Of a stretch of 39,469 nt of DNA, positions 1 through 7,937 are shown in pieces. The notes beneath the pieces are model-generated. The model had not been told where the DNA came from. It did not search any database and worked only from the letters and a program-made list of their open reading frames with translations. Made by a program: the position numbers and the translations under genes. The DNA is from an uncultured Phycisphaerales bacterium. Lineage in GTDB: Bacteria; Planctomycetota; Phycisphaerae; Tepidisphaerales; Tepidisphaeraceae. Position 1 is the stretch's first letter. Every line of letters begins with the position of its first letter. The DNA is taken from assembly GCA_903871935.1 (NCBI GenBank), contig CAIQIQ010000033.1, positions 1-39,469 of the forward strand, in the 5' to 3' direction.

Positions 1-1
1 G

Positions 2-100
2 ATGCGAAGCCCCAAGAATGCCAAACGTCTGATCTGTTCGCTGGACTCGGTGCAGAAGGGTCACGTCGTAAGCAAGAGGCTGAAGGAGTTGCCAAAATGA
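2..100 (+). CDS. Short ORF or 3' end of a gene, Phd/YefM-antitoxin-like tail (partial)
   Basis: This 32-codon frame begins at the window edge and ends in a TGA that overlaps the hicB ATG (ATGA arrangement at 97-100), so the two are translationally coupled. The peptide contains NAKRLICSLDSVQKGHVV followed by a basic KRLKEL. This pattern of a helix, a Q/KG turn and a charged helix resembles the C-terminal tail of Phd/YefM-family antitoxins. The DNA-binding N-terminus would lie outside the window. The adjoining hicBA remnants make a toxin-antitoxin gene plausible, but the sequence is too short for a firm call. It could also be an unrelated gene end. Confidence 0.35.
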   Translation: MRSPKNAKRLICSLDSVQKGHVVSKRLKELPK

Positions 101-318
101 CAAAACAACTGACGGTCAGCATCGAGCGGGAGGGGGATGGGTATGTGGCATTATGCCCGGATCTGGACATTGCCAGTCAGGGCGATTCGGTTTCCGATGC
201 CCGCGTCAATCTCCAGGAGGCTGTGGAACTGGTCTTTGAGACAGCCTCTCCGCAATAGGTCCACAGTCGCCTTCGCTCCGAAGTGTACGTGACCCAGTTG
301 GAGGTCGCGATTGGGTAA
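97..318 (+). pseudogene. hicB: HicB-family antitoxin with internal stop codon
   Basis: The frame starts with MTKQLTVSIEREGDGYVALC and continues with CPDLDIASQGDSVSDA and a helix LQEAVELVFETASPQ. This is the partial RNase-H-like fold of HicB (COG1598), which neutralises the HicA mRNA interferase. Translation stops at a TAG at 256-258 after 53 residues. The same frame then continues for 19 more codons reading VHSRLRSEVYVTQLEVAIG and ends in TAA at 316-318, which is the usual HicB C-terminus. The TAG therefore looks like a nonsense mutation inside a normal-length gene of about 73 codons. The 3' end overlaps the hicA start, as is typical of the operon. The 53-residue product might be partly functional, but the pseudogene reading is favoured. 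Confidence 0.7.
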
Positions 319-530
319 GCTCCGCATCTTTTCCGGACGAGAGGTCTGTCAGATTCCGCAACGGCACGGGTTGGTCGCCGTGCGGCAGCGTGGAACCCAC
401 ATCGCCATGCAGAAGCGCGATGGAGATACAACGGTGGACTGTTCCAGTCCCTGACCACAAGGAACTTCGGCTCGGGACGTTGGCTTCCATCATCCGCCAG
501 TCGGGGCTCACGCCCGTCGAAGTGCCCAAC
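311..530 (+). pseudogene. hicA: HicA-family mRNA interferase toxin, frameshifted
   Basis: A TTG-initiated frame overlapping the end of hicB encodes GKLRIFSGREVCQI, then HGLVAVRQRGTHIAMQKRDG. This is the dsRBD-like HicA fold with the catalytic histidine in the R-G-[ST]-H-I motif (TH here). The frame hits TGA at 452-454. Shifting by one base restores the family C-terminus: VPVPDHKELRLGTLASIIR and QSGLTP are read in the next frame. A single extra G in the run at 436-437 accounts for the shift. HicA normally cleaves mRNA in translation-dependent toxicity and is about 60-80 residues long. The toxin should be inactive here. The end near 530 is approximate because the shifted frame runs on into unrelated sequence. 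Confidence 0.7.
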
Positions 531-1410
531 GACCGCATCTGGACGTCAAAAGACGACTCCCGGCACCTCTCCCCCTGGATCGGCCTGCCCGGCTACCGGC
601 ACACCGTCGGCATGGCCCGGCACCCGATTCAGGATGATCAACGCGAGATCTCCCCGCGTACACAGGATCGCTCTTCTTCGCTGGCCGATCTGCCCGCCAT
701 GGTGCACCCCGTGCGGAACGATCTGGAAACGGTCGAGTTTGCGCAAGAACTGTTCGTCAAGCTCAATCGGCATTCCATCTCCAGTACCGCCGCGGCGGCA
801 TTCGGTTGATCATTCGCCGGCGGCGGCCGAGCACCTTCTATATCGCGCCGGCCAGCAGGCATGAAGAAAACCAGGTTTCCCGGAGCCCCTGGATCTGCCA
901 GTGAGCCCAGGACATGGCCTGTTGCAGCGGCAGCACCGGAAAAAGGCCGGCAGCCCGGCTCCTTGGAGCGGTTGCCGCAGACGCGGGCAGGAAAGGGCCC
1001 CCCGGGGCAGCAGGAACCGCAGAAGCGACTTGCGGGCCAGTGCGGGTCCGCCCCTCGGATCTGGCCCCGCCGGGGCGCCTTTCGCCCATACCCTGGATCG
1101 GTCGGCGACCGGGTCGGGAGCCGCAAACCACGCCCAGGAGGCACACGGGCGAAGTTGGGCCACCGGATGTGGCAAGCAGGCTTCTACGGTGTCTACGTCT
1201 ACAGAATCCCCTCTACGATGCTCCAGGATGGGATTGTGTAGACAGCTTACCGGTACTGCGCAGGAAATACCCCCATTCTGAACCGTGGGTCCTGAGGCCC
1301 TGTTCTAGTCCCGGGCTCCTCTGGCAATCCCCCGGACCCGGGGCAAACCGCGGCCCCCGGGGCGGCTCTGGAAAAAAAAGTAGGGGGGTGGAATTGGTAC
1401 AATCGGGGTT
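531..1410. other. GC-rich stretch without a convincing gene
   Basis: About 880 bases hold several mutually overlapping open frames on both strands. These are expected by chance at this GC content. None carries a recognisable domain, a good ribosome binding site or a coherent codon pattern. The frame left open by the hicA frameshift runs to 809 and is best read as fortuitous. Near the end, a TACAAT hexamer at 1398-1403 belongs to the promoter of the next gene. Confidence 0.5.
1398..1410 (+). promoter_or_regulatory. Putative -10 element of a leaderless transcript
   Basis: TACAAT at 1398-1403 lies seven bases before the ATG at 1411, so transcription would begin at or very near the start codon. 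No Shine-Dalgarno sequence at normal spacing is seen. The same TACAAT-to-ATG geometry occurs before the glycosyltransferase gene at 34823. A -35 box is not evident. Confidence 0.35.
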
Positions 1411-2499
1411 ATGACGAATTGTAAGAAAAACCTACGCGTCGTTGAGTCCCCCGGCAAAACTGGACGGCCCCGCACCCCCGCCCGACGCGCGGCCTCCCGC
1501 AGTAACGGCAGCCAGCGCAGCGGCCCGGTGACGCCCGGGGGCCTCGGTGCGCTGAGATATGGATGGACGGCGCGGCAGCTCTACCCTGGCAACCACCAGC
1601 TCACGCCTGGCGCCGATCTGAGACATCCGGGCGACGGCCGACTCATGAACTATTACTGCCAGCTGGCCATCGCCGCGATTAAGCCGCGCAATCCCCAGGA
1701 GGTGGAGCTCTGCGGCGTGTATGCGTCGCAGATGCTCGACCTGGTGCGGATTCGCCGGGCAATCGACGCACAGATGCTCCTCGCCGTGGGCCATTTCATC
1801 AATCCGGTCGGGCCTGTGGAAGAGATCGCCAGAGCACATGGCCTGCTGGTCCGGGCGAAAGAAGATTGGGATGCGGGCCGGCCGTTCGGGTTCACCCGAG
1901 ATGAGGCCTCGACCATCGTGAATGAGCTCCGCAGTGTGGTGCAGGGCGGCCTGTACGTGGGCTCGCAGTGGATGACGGGCACGTATGATGAAGGCGGCGA
2001 GACCGGAAACGAGGAAGCCGCCGGCGACGCTGACCAGGGCGAGGAGGAGGAAGAGACAGAGGAAGAGGAAGAGGAAGAGGAAGGGGAGGCGTCAAGTCCA
2101 TTCCAGGCGTTCCTGATTCGCTCCACCATGCGCGTTGCATCGGGGGACCCGCCGGGGACGGTTCGCGAGGAAATGTGTGAGCAGTTGACGCTGGATCATG
2201 AGCCGGGCGAGGCCGTTTTCATGGGCGAGGCACCTCCTGCCGGCATGCTCAAGAAGTTCCTGCCGGAGTTGCTCACGCGGACCATCTCGCACCTCGAGGA
2301 GCAGGGCCAGGAGGCGTTCCAGATGACACCGATAAACCAGGGGTACGCGTTCAGCGATCAGGAGCGTGCCGATCAGCTGAAGGACCTCGAGCTGCTTCAC
2401 CGCCTCGAGACCTTCCGGCTCCGCAACATACGACAGACCCTGGCGCTTCTGGAGGATCTGCGCAAAATGAGTGACAAGGAGGACGCCGATGATCGCTAA
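1411..2499 (+). CDS. Unrecognised protein with acidic low-complexity linker, upstream partner of DUF3987
   Basis: The 362-residue product is not recognised. The first ~75 residues are basic and proline/glycine-rich. Residues ~80-200 look helical and globular (LMNYYCQLAIAAIKP, MLDLVRIRRAIDAQMLLAVG). Residues ~209-227 form an almost pure Glu tract. The C-terminal ~130 residues are again helical and end in a leucine-rich charged helix (LETFRLRNIRQTLALLEDL). There is no signal peptide or membrane segment, so it should be cytoplasmic. Its stop overlaps the next gene's ATG at 2489 by 11 bases, and the Shine-Dalgarno of that gene lies inside this reading frame. The two are therefore almost certainly co-transcribed and coupled. 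A role in the same nucleic-acid process as the DUF3987 protein is an inference from context only. Confidence 0.75.
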   Translation: MTNCKKNLRVVESPGKTGRPRTPARRAASRSNGSQRSGPVTPGGLGALRYGWTARQLYPGNHQLTPGADLRHPGDGRLMNYYCQLAIAAIKPRNPQEVELCGVYASQMLDLVRIRRAIDAQMLLAVGHFINPVGPVEEIARAHGLLVRAKEDWDAGRPFGFTRDEASTIVNELRSVVQGGLYVGSQWMTGTYDEGGETGNEEAAGDADQGEEEEETEEEEEEEEGEASSPFQAFLIRSTMRVASGDPPGTVREEMCEQLTLDHEPGEAVFMGEAPPAGMLKKFLPELLTRTISHLEEQGQEAFQMTPINQGYAFSDQERADQLKDLELLHRLETFRLRNIRQTLALLEDLRKMSDKEDADDR

Positions 2500-4261
2500 A
2501 CCGATCGCCTGCCCGGACCCGCGGTCGAGGGCCGAAGCCGGGCCCGCCGCGGCGCGGTGCGAAATGAGGCCCACGATGAATGATCGTCTCCGAAGCTTGA
2601 TGCCATCCGCGATATCCCGCCCGGCCTTGCCTTCGCCACTGCCCGCGAAATGGACGATAGGATGCGCCGGCCCCCGCACCGGCAAATGGCCCGCGCCACC
2701 GCCCCTGGAACCGTTCGTGCCCTTCCCGTCCGATGTCCTGCCCGAGCCCGTACGCTCCTTCGTAACCGGAGCCGCCGGGGCGGTTGGCTGCGACCCGAGT
2801 TTCGTGGCGCTGCCCCTGTTGGCGGCGCTGGCAGCGGCCATCGGCAACCGCAGGCGCATCGCCCTGAAACCGGGTTGGAGCGAGCCGGCCATTGTGTGGG
2901 CGGCGGTGGTGGGCGAGTCCGGATCGAAGAAAAGCCCGGCGATGGAACGGGCGCTGAGCCCCACCCGGCAGAAGCAGGTCGAAACGATGAACAGACACCG
3001 CCAGGCCATGGCGGAATATCAGCCCAAAGTGCTGCAATGGGAGAAGGACCTTGGCCTGTGGAAGCGCTGCAGATCAGATGAAGCGCCGCCGGAGAGACCG
3101 GTTGAGCCGGTGGCGCAGCGCTGGTGGGCTGATGACACGACGGTGGAGGCCCTGGCCGTGCTGCTGCAGCAGAACCCAGGGGGACTGCTCTTGGCAAGGG
3201 ATGAGCTGTCGGGTTGGCTGAACAGTTTTGACCAATACAAGAGCGGCAATGGCGGCGATGTCGCGCGGTGGATAGAGATGTTCGGCGGCCGGCCAATGGT
3301 GGTGGATCGCAAGAGCGGCAATCCGCGCACCATCTGTGTGCCGCGAGCGGCGGTAAGCTTGTGCGGGGGCATCCAGCCCGCGATCCTGGCGCGGGCGCTG
3401 GGGAGGAAATACCGCGAGAATGGCCTGGCCGCCCGCCTGCTGCTGGCATGGCCACCATGGCAACCGAAGCAATGGTCGGAGGCGGGTGTTTCGCCGGAAC
3501 TGGAAGCCCGTATCGCAGCGCTGCTGGGGCGCTTGTACGAGCTTGTCCCCGCTACAGACGAGAACGGCGACGCCCAGCCCGTCCTGGTGCCCCTCTCGGA
3601 GGATGGCAAGAGCGAGTGGGTGAAGTTTTACAACGCCCACGGGCAGGAGCAGGCGAATCTGTCGGGCGACCTGTCCGCAGCCTGGAGCAAACTGGAGGGC
3701 TATGCGGCGCGCTTCGCCCTGATCTTCCATCTGGTGCGATGCGCTGATGATGACCCAACGTTGGCAGACGCTGGCGCGATCGACGCCAGAAGCGTCCTGG
3801 CCGGGGCGGCACTCTCGCGATGGTTCGGCAACGAGGCTCGCAGGGTCTATGCGATGCTGGACGAGAGCGACGATGAGCGCGACTGCCGAGAGCTGGTGGA
3901 TCTGATCCAGCGCAAGGGCGGGAGCATCAGCTGCCGCGAGGTGGTGCAATCGAGCCGGAAATACCGGACGGTGGATGATGCCCATGCTGCCCTGGGGGCT
4001 CTGGCCCAGGGGGGCTACGGCAGTTGGCAGACCCCAGGACAGCACGGCCCCGGCGCCCCCCGGGCCAAACGTTTCGTGCTGACCAGAGGCGTTGACGTCC
4101 ACATCGACCCCGCTGCGGCGGTTTCTGCAGGGACCTCCGCATCGGACCCCAGGGAAGCACGAGCACGAATCGACCACGGTGACGCGGCGGATCTCCTGGC
4201 CGAACCAGACGCACCGGGCATACCCTCCGTCGTGCCCCTGACGTTGGCCAAATGGGTCTGA
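2489..4261 (+). CDS. DUF3987 domain protein (primase/helicase-associated ATPase-like)
   Basis: The ATG at 2489 follows a strong AAGGAGG with 7-base spacing, which fixes the start in preference to the GTG 18 bases upstream. The 590-residue product shows the DUF3987 signature: a helix [20 protein letters not shown](S)[19 protein letters not shown], a later [19 protein letters not shown] (Walker B-like DE), and a C-terminal helical region with a winged-helix-like [23 protein letters not shown]3987 proteins occur in prophages, plasmids and integrated elements and are thought to be replication-associated ATPases. The P-loop at residues 142-149 reads GESGSKKS, with Lys where the consensus has Gly. 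The last ~60 residues (after [13 protein letters not shown]) do not match what I expect of the family. That tract lies antisense to the JAB reading frame, near a probable recombination junction. Confidence 0.75.
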   Translation: MIAKPIACPDPRSRAEAGPAAARCEMRPTMNDRLRSLMPSAISRPALPSPLPAKWTIGCAGPRTGKWPAPPPLEPFVPFPSDVLPEPVRSFVTGAAGAVGCDPSFVALPLLAALAAAIGNRRRIALKPGWSEPAIVWAAVVGESGSKKSPAMERALSPTRQKQVETMNRHRQAMAEYQPKVLQWEKDLGLWKRCRSDEAPPERPVEPVAQRWWADDTTVEALAVLLQQNPGGLLLARDELSGWLNSFDQYKSGNGGDVARWIEMFGGRPMVVDRKSGNPRTICVPRAAVSLCGGIQPAILARALGRKYRENGLAARLLLAWPPWQPKQWSEAGVSPELEARIAALLGRLYELVPATDENGDAQPVLVPLSEDGKSEWVKFYNAHGQEQANLSGDLSAAWSKLEGYAARFALIFHLVRCADDDPTLADAGAIDARSVLAGAALSRWFGNEARRVYAMLDESDDERDCRELVDLIQRKGGSISCREVVQSSRKYRTVDDAHAALGALAQGGYGSWQTPGQHGPGAPRAKRFVLTRGVDVHIDPAAAVSAGTSASDPREARARIDHGDAADLLAEPDAPGIPSVVPLTLAKWV

Positions 4262-4933
4262 CAACGATTCGACTTCAGAGTCATCCAGGAGCATCTGGCG
4301 TTCCCACGGTTCCATACCGTCGAACTGGCCAAACCAGCTATTGCCTGTTGCCACGGCAGCGGCTGATCCCGCCGGTTGCAGAAGGTGCGATGACGTAAAC
4401 GCCTCGACGCTCACATGAAGGTGGTACTCCGCCAGCCATGCCTCATGGTCCGAGGCGGCAAAAGGCTGCGTGTAATCCACCTGCACCGGCAGTTCGAGAT
4501 CTCCGCCGGGCCCGACATTGAAGCGGAGGCGGGCATAGGTCTGGTTTGTCTGGGCGAGAATGAACATGACGGCCCAGTCGCACTTGCCGAAGACGCGCAG
4601 GAATGTCTGCTCATCGGTGCCACTGGGCGTGGGGCTGCTTCCCGGATGGGTGTGCAGCCAGATGCGGGCGAACTGTTCAGGCTTGCGCCCCAGGTCCACC
4701 TGCTTCTCAAAGAAATCGGCGACCGCCGCATCGTCAAATCGAACCGTGACCTCGGAACAGCACTGCTCCACGGTGAGGAACTCCTCGACCAGCAGCGGAT
4801 CGTCCGCGGCCGTAATGCCAAAGCCGCCGATCTCGGTACTACCGGCATGACAAAGACACTGCAGTTTCGCCCAGGCCGTGGGGGTGAACCGCAGGACGGG
4901 ATCTTCAGGCAGTTGCGGGTTGAGGGGCAGCAT
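3074..4933 (-). CDS. JAMM/JAB-family (MPN) isopeptidase of a ubiquitin-like system; 3' part of frame doubtful
   Basis: The ATG at 4933 lies within the last codons of the upstream E2/RING-like gene (29-base overlap), which suggests coupling. Residues 1-~170 form an MPN+ domain: E35 in TEIGGFGI, H94 and H96 in IWLHTHPG, and S104 and D107 in PSGTDEQTF. This is a complete JAMM zinc site (E...HxHP...SxxD). Such enzymes cleave isopeptide bonds to ubiquitin-like proteins or trim their C-termini. Conserved-looking sequence runs to about residue 225 (near 4256: [20 protein letters not shown]). No stop follows there. The frame stays open antisense through the DUF3987 gene until 3074, giving a nominal 619 residues. 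The native end was probably lost by recombination, or a base error hides a stop. The MPN domain call is strong and the 3' boundary is weak. Confidence 0.6.
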   Translation of the reverse strand: MLPLNPQLPEDPVLRFTPTAWAKLQCLCHAGSTEIGGFGITAADDPLLVEEFLTVEQCCSEVTVRFDDAAVADFFEKQVDLGRKPEQFARIWLHTHPGSSPTPSGTDEQTFLRVFGKCDWAVMFILAQTNQTYARLRFNVGPGGDLELPVQVDYTQPFAASDHEAWLAEYHLHVSVEAFTSSHLLQPAGSAAAVATGNSWFGQFDGMEPWERQMLLDDSEVESLSDPFGQRQGHDGGYARCVWFGQEIRRVTVVDSCSCFPGVRCGGPCRNRRSGVDVDVNASGQHETFGPGGAGAVLSWGLPTAVAPLGQSPQGSMGIIHRPVFPARLHHLAAADAPALALDQIHQLSAVALIVALVQHRIDPASLVAEPSRECRPGQDASGVDRASVCQRWVIISASHQMEDQGEARRIALQFAPGCGQVARQIRLLLPVGVVKLHPLALAILREGHQDGLGVAVLVCSGDKLVQAPQQRCDTGFQFRRNTRLRPLLRLPWWPCQQQAGGQAILAVFPPQRPRQDRGLDAPAQAYRRSRHTDGARIAALAIHHHWPAAEHLYPPRDIAAIAALVLVKTVQPTRQLIPCQEQSPWVLLQQHGQGLHRRVISPPALRHRLNRSLRRRFI

Positions 4934-5951
4934 TGGCCTCTGCTTCCTGTCCGCTGCCAATAACGACTTGTTTGATGTCTTCATTCTCACGTTCCTTTTG
5001 TTGGTCCCGACAGCTCGGGCACAGGTCTTCATCGAAACATGTACGACACACGATCTCTCCACACTCAGCGCAGCGGCGCTGGCAGCCGGTACAGACGGTC
5101 TGGTCACAGGCCGGGCAGGTGATTGAGCAGCCGGCGCACACCGAGATGTCACAGCAGGTGCAGGTACCGATGCAGTCACTGCAGAAGTCATTGCCACAGC
5201 GCTCACAGCCGTAGTGGCTATCCTCATCCGCGAGATACCCGCAATCGCTGCAGGCGACGCCCGTCCAGCGGTCCAGGGCAACGTACGGCGAATGGCGGTT
5301 GTAGGTCTGCAGCACCTGGCGGACGAGGATGAAGAAGTCACACAGACGGCCCTGCTGCAGCGCTGAGCGGATGGCGGCAGAGGCATCCCCCTCGCAGAGA
5401 CGCTGATCGCTGACATGCGGATGCGTCACCGATTCGTTGCCCTGGGCCGGGTGGGGATCGCGGGCGATCACCTTGTAGGCTGGCCAGCGTGAGGGAGTGG
5501 ATAATAGGTTCAACGCCAGTTCGATGCGGAATGGACCTAAGTACACCTCCTCCAGCTCGATGGCCTCGGTGGTGACGCTCAGGGTCTGGGCATCGACCTT
5601 GTACTCCCATTCCTCGAACTCCTGGCCGATCTGCACCAGTTCCAGCCAGATGGAGCGGAGCTCGGGAACCGGGGGGAGCGGCCGTTCCAGTTGGGTCCTG
5701 ATCTGTTGCAGGTCGCTCAACATGGCGCCGGTTGAAAAGCGCAGATCACTACGCAGGATTTCGGCGGCCGCCGCAAAGTTATGGTCACGGCAGAGCATGA
5801 GCCGTCGCCGCAGACCCAGCAGACCCTCCAGTTGCTCGTGCAGCGACTGGATATGGCCTGAAAGGTCGTACAAGCAGCGGGCCTTCTGCTCGATAACCCG
5901 GGTGCGGACCCGGTCGGCAAGACGCAATAGATCTTTCTGTTGCTTGTCCAT
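4905..5951 (-). CDS. UBC/E2-like domain fused to cysteine-rich RING-like region (candidate E2-E3 protein)
   Basis: The ATG at 5951 follows an AGGA-type Shine-Dalgarno. The 348-residue product has three parts. Residues 1-~130 are helical and probably coiled-coil. Residues ~135-218 are E2/RWD-like: [22 protein letters not shown], then [16 protein letters not shown] and [19 protein letters not shown]177-P-H179 followed by C186 reproduces the HPN-x(7-8)-Cys spacing of ubiquitin-conjugating enzymes, so C186 is the candidate thioester cysteine. Residues 234-314 hold about 20 cysteines in CxxC pairs with interspersed H/D, a treble-clef or RING/B-box-like zinc array. Bacterial E2 and RING-like domains in one operon with JAB and a ubiquitin-like protein are established for some planctomycetes. 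The function as a single-chain E2-E3 is inferred from motifs. Confidence 0.7.
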   Translation of the reverse strand: MDKQQKDLLRLADRVRTRVIEQKARCLYDLSGHIQSLHEQLEGLLGLRRRLMLCRDHNFAAAAEILRSDLRFSTGAMLSDLQQIRTQLERPLPPVPELRSIWLELVQIGQEFEEWEYKVDAQTLSVTTEAIELEEVYLGPFRIELALNLLSTPSRWPAYKVIARDPHPAQGNESVTHPHVSDQRLCEGDASAAIRSALQQGRLCDFFILVRQVLQTYNRHSPYVALDRWTGVACSDCGYLADEDSHYGCERCGNDFCSDCIGTCTCCDISVCAGCSITCPACDQTVCTGCQRRCAECGEIVCRTCFDEDLCPSCRDQQKERENEDIKQVVIGSGQEAEANAAPQPATA

Positions 5952-6066
5952 GGGGAATTCCTTTCCAAGTGGGGAAGAGGGCAACGAACAAGGGGCATCT
6001 GCCACAATGCCATGTGTATCGGGCAGATGCCCCTTCAGATCAAACGGAATTGGGGACGCAGTGGCT

Positions 6067-6990
6067 TCAGGCGGGCCGGGCGCCCTCGATCTTGGTCGGC
6101 GTGATGGAGATGCGATCGCCTTCTTGCAGCACCTGATCGCGGACCACCGGCTGGCGGTTGACACGGATCAGGTAGTCGCCGGCCGAACGATCCGGCAGCC
6201 GCTCACGGAACAGCTTCTCCACCGTGGTTCCTGGTTCGATCTCGATATGGTCGGCGAATCCGCCGTACAGCCGCCGCGTGCCCGGCCGCGTCCATACAAA
6301 CTTCAATCCCTCGCGGATTTCGTGACGCACGGTCCCTGTCCTGGCGGCGTGCGCCACTGGAATTTTGGGCACCGCGATGATCAAGACAATCAGCAGAGGC
6401 AGGAACGTCGCCGCATTGAAGGCGAAGGCCCCCGCCACCCCGATGCTGCCAATGATCAGTGCCGCGAGCATCGGTCCGCTCAGGCGGGCCATATTGAACT
6501 GCACGGAGTTCAGCGCGATCGCCCGGTCGAGCAGGTTTCGTGGCACCAGGGCAGGGACGGATGCCATGAACACCGGCCCATTGAGCGCCCAAACGATTCC
6601 TTCCAGAAACGTGAATGCGATCACGACCCAGGGCGTTGCATGCCCCGTGAAAGCGACCACGGCCAGGCCTGCCCCCAACACCCACGCCGCCGTCTGCAGG
6701 ACGATCAGCCAGGTCTTTCGATTCACGCGATCTGAGATCGCCCCGGCGACCAGTACCAGCAGCAGCACCGGGCAGAAGTCCGCGAATTGGAGAATCTCCA
6801 CCAGAAACGCCTGGTGGGGATTGCCGACCGTCTGGCTGGTTACCGCCCAGCTCTGGGCCGCGTTCTCCGTCCAGTTGCCGACGTTGGAGATGAACGTACC
6901 GATGAAGAACAGCAGGAAGGGCCGATGGCGGAAAGCCGCAAACGTCCTGCCCATGACCGAAACAGGCGGCAGGTTGGCTTCATCGGTCAT
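6067..6990 (-). CDS. MFS transporter N-terminal half fused in frame to a ThiS/ubiquitin-like beta-grasp domain
   Basis: The ATG at 6990 (Shine-Dalgarno GGAG upstream) gives 307 residues. Residues 15-~230 are the N-terminal half of an MFS_3-type exporter (EntS-like): [20 protein letters not shown], the [12 protein letters not shown] loop and six hydrophobic segments. The half stops at [12 protein letters not shown], where a full transporter would continue for about 170-200 more residues. Residues ~236-304 instead form a beta-grasp fold: [53 protein letters not shown]. The C-terminus is EGARPA, not GG. The domain sits directly upstream of the E2/RING-like and JAB genes, where the modifier gene of such operons is expected. 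A TTG near residue 229 could start the ubiquitin-like protein alone. The fusion is probably a recombination product, and the MFS half is unlikely to transport. Confidence 0.7.
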   Translation of the reverse strand: MTDEANLPPVSVMGRTFAAFRHRPFLLFFIGTFISNVGNWTENAAQSWAVTSQTVGNPHQAFLVEILQFADFCPVLLLVLVAGAISDRVNRKTWLIVLQTAAWVLGAGLAVVAFTGHATPWVVIAFTFLEGIVWALNGPVFMASVPALVPRNLLDRAIALNSVQFNMARLSGPMLAALIIGSIGVAGAFAFNAATFLPLLIVLIIAVPKIPVAHAARTGTVRHEIREGLKFVWTRPGTRRLYGGFADHIEIEPGTTVEKLFRERLPDRSAGDYLIRVNRQPVVRDQVLQEGDRISITPTKIEGARPA

Positions 6991-7364
6991 CGATCGCTCC
7001 ACGGAACACTGCGCCGTCGGTGGGATTGTACGAACACGCGAAAGCAGTGCCATAGCCATCCGGTTAGGCGCTGACGGGGACGGCCGATCTTGAGGCTGCG
7101 GGTCAGGTCTGCTGCCCGCTATCTCCAGGAGAGCCGGAGCAGCAGACCAGCAGAGACGCGGGTCAGAATCGCAGTTCAATCCCGCGCGTGATCCCCGTGA
7201 CTGCAGAGTAATGGAACCATCCCGGGGTCTTGAGATTTTACGGCATGCTGCAAAATACATTCGGAGGGTGTTCGCAATCTGCAGGGAGGCAGGTCGGGAA
7301 GTCCTGGTTTCCAGGGGACGCACCATCGCCTGTGCCAGCCCTCCCGTTTGGCCGCCATCACCGC
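6991..7364. other. Intergenic region upstream of the MFS/ubiquitin-like fusion gene
   Basis: No open frame here has support. It must contain the promoter for the minus-strand ubiquitin-like operon, but no convincing -35/-10 pair was found. A T-loop-like GTTCAATCC near 7174 was examined as a tRNA and rejected. The right end runs into a dispersed repeat. Confidence 0.4.
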
Positions 7365-7438
7365 GCTGATGGCTAAAAAGAAAACTCGCCGGCCCCGCCC
7401 TGTATTGAGTAGATCTCGCGACGGCCCCTGAGCGGGAG
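7365..7438 (+). repeat. Dispersed intergenic repeat, blocks D(partial)-A
   Basis: GATGGCTAAAA at the left end and CCGCCCTGTATTGAGT with CTCGCGAC at the right match copies at 18886-18993 and 34038-34148 in the same order and orientation. A 20-codon frame ([20 protein letters not shown]) happens to be open but is not conserved as a protein across copies. The copy lies between the ubiquitin-like fusion gene and a truncated conserved gene. Confidence 0.55.
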
Positions 7439-7554
7439 AGGTAAGCCCCTTGGATGCCGGGTGATCACTGTGGGTGCCCGAGCATCAACAGGAGATTCTC
7501 CTGATCCGTGAGACTGGAATTACCACACTATGATTCAGCAAAGGAGGATCGGTC

Positions 7555-7875
7555 ATGCCCCCGCAACCTGCCCGTTCTGATCGTCTCACCCTCGAGATCA
7601 ATCGTGCTCCGGTCCTGACCCTGTGGCTCGCTGGGGTTGCCGAGCGTATCGGGTTCGGCCATGAAGAAGCACTGACCCTGGGCAAGGAGGTAGCCGGGCT
7701 GAACGCTCAATCGAAGGGGCGGCGGCTGGGGATATTCCACTCCGTCGAGGCGGCTCCGAATCTGAAACCCAGCCGCCAAGCAGGCGATCGGCATCAGGTG
7801 GACCTTTTCGGGCGGGCGGTAACAGAGGAGCAGACCGGTCTGGTCCCGACATTTGTCCCGTGCCCAGACCATTGA
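7555..7875 (+). CDS. Conserved hypothetical protein, probably C-terminally truncated
   Basis: The ATG has an excellent AAAGGAGG Shine-Dalgarno seven bases upstream, so this is a real translation start. The 106-residue product contains APVLTLWLAGVAERIGFGHE then EALTLGKEVAGLNAQSKG and RLGIF. This is a block I recognise from uncharacterised proteins of roughly 150-200 residues in many bacteria, with no assigned activity. After the block, the usual charged linker and a VDLFGRAV segment are present. The expected C-terminal tail is then replaced by a short unrelated end (PTFVPCPDH), suggesting truncation or frameshift near 7830-7860. No signal peptide or membrane segment is present. It precedes the secreted beta-helix hydrolase gene by 62 bases, which may be chance. 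Confidence 0.6.
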   Translation: MPPQPARSDRLTLEINRAPVLTLWLAGVAERIGFGHEEALTLGKEVAGLNAQSKGRRLGIFHSVEAAPNLKPSRQAGDRHQVDLFGRAVTEEQTGLVPTFVPCPDH

Positions 7876-7937
7876 TACCTTGCTCCTGAACTGCCCGGGA
7901 TCGGTTTATCCCGACTCACGTCGGGCGGGAGGGTACC

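Noticed and set aside
861..1414. Three long plus-strand frames (126, 126 and 166 codons)
   Set aside because: They overlap one another and minus-strand frames, are rich in Pro/Arg/Gly as expected of random GC-rich DNA, and lack start signals or domains.
2030..2090. Purine-rich tract that might be a microsatellite or expansion artefact
   Set aside because: It lies in frame and encodes a Glu-rich linker inside an otherwise normal-looking coding sequence.
5497..6735. 412-codon plus-strand frame opposite the E2/RING-like and MFS/ubiquitin-like genes
   Set aside because: It is the antisense shadow of two genes with clear motifs; its translation is low-complexity Ser/Arg-rich with no domain.
7150..7215. 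Possible tRNA: GTTCAATCC T-loop-like sequence flanked by CCCGC
   Set aside because: The flanking bases do not form a 5-bp T stem, and no anticodon or D arm could be placed at the required distances.
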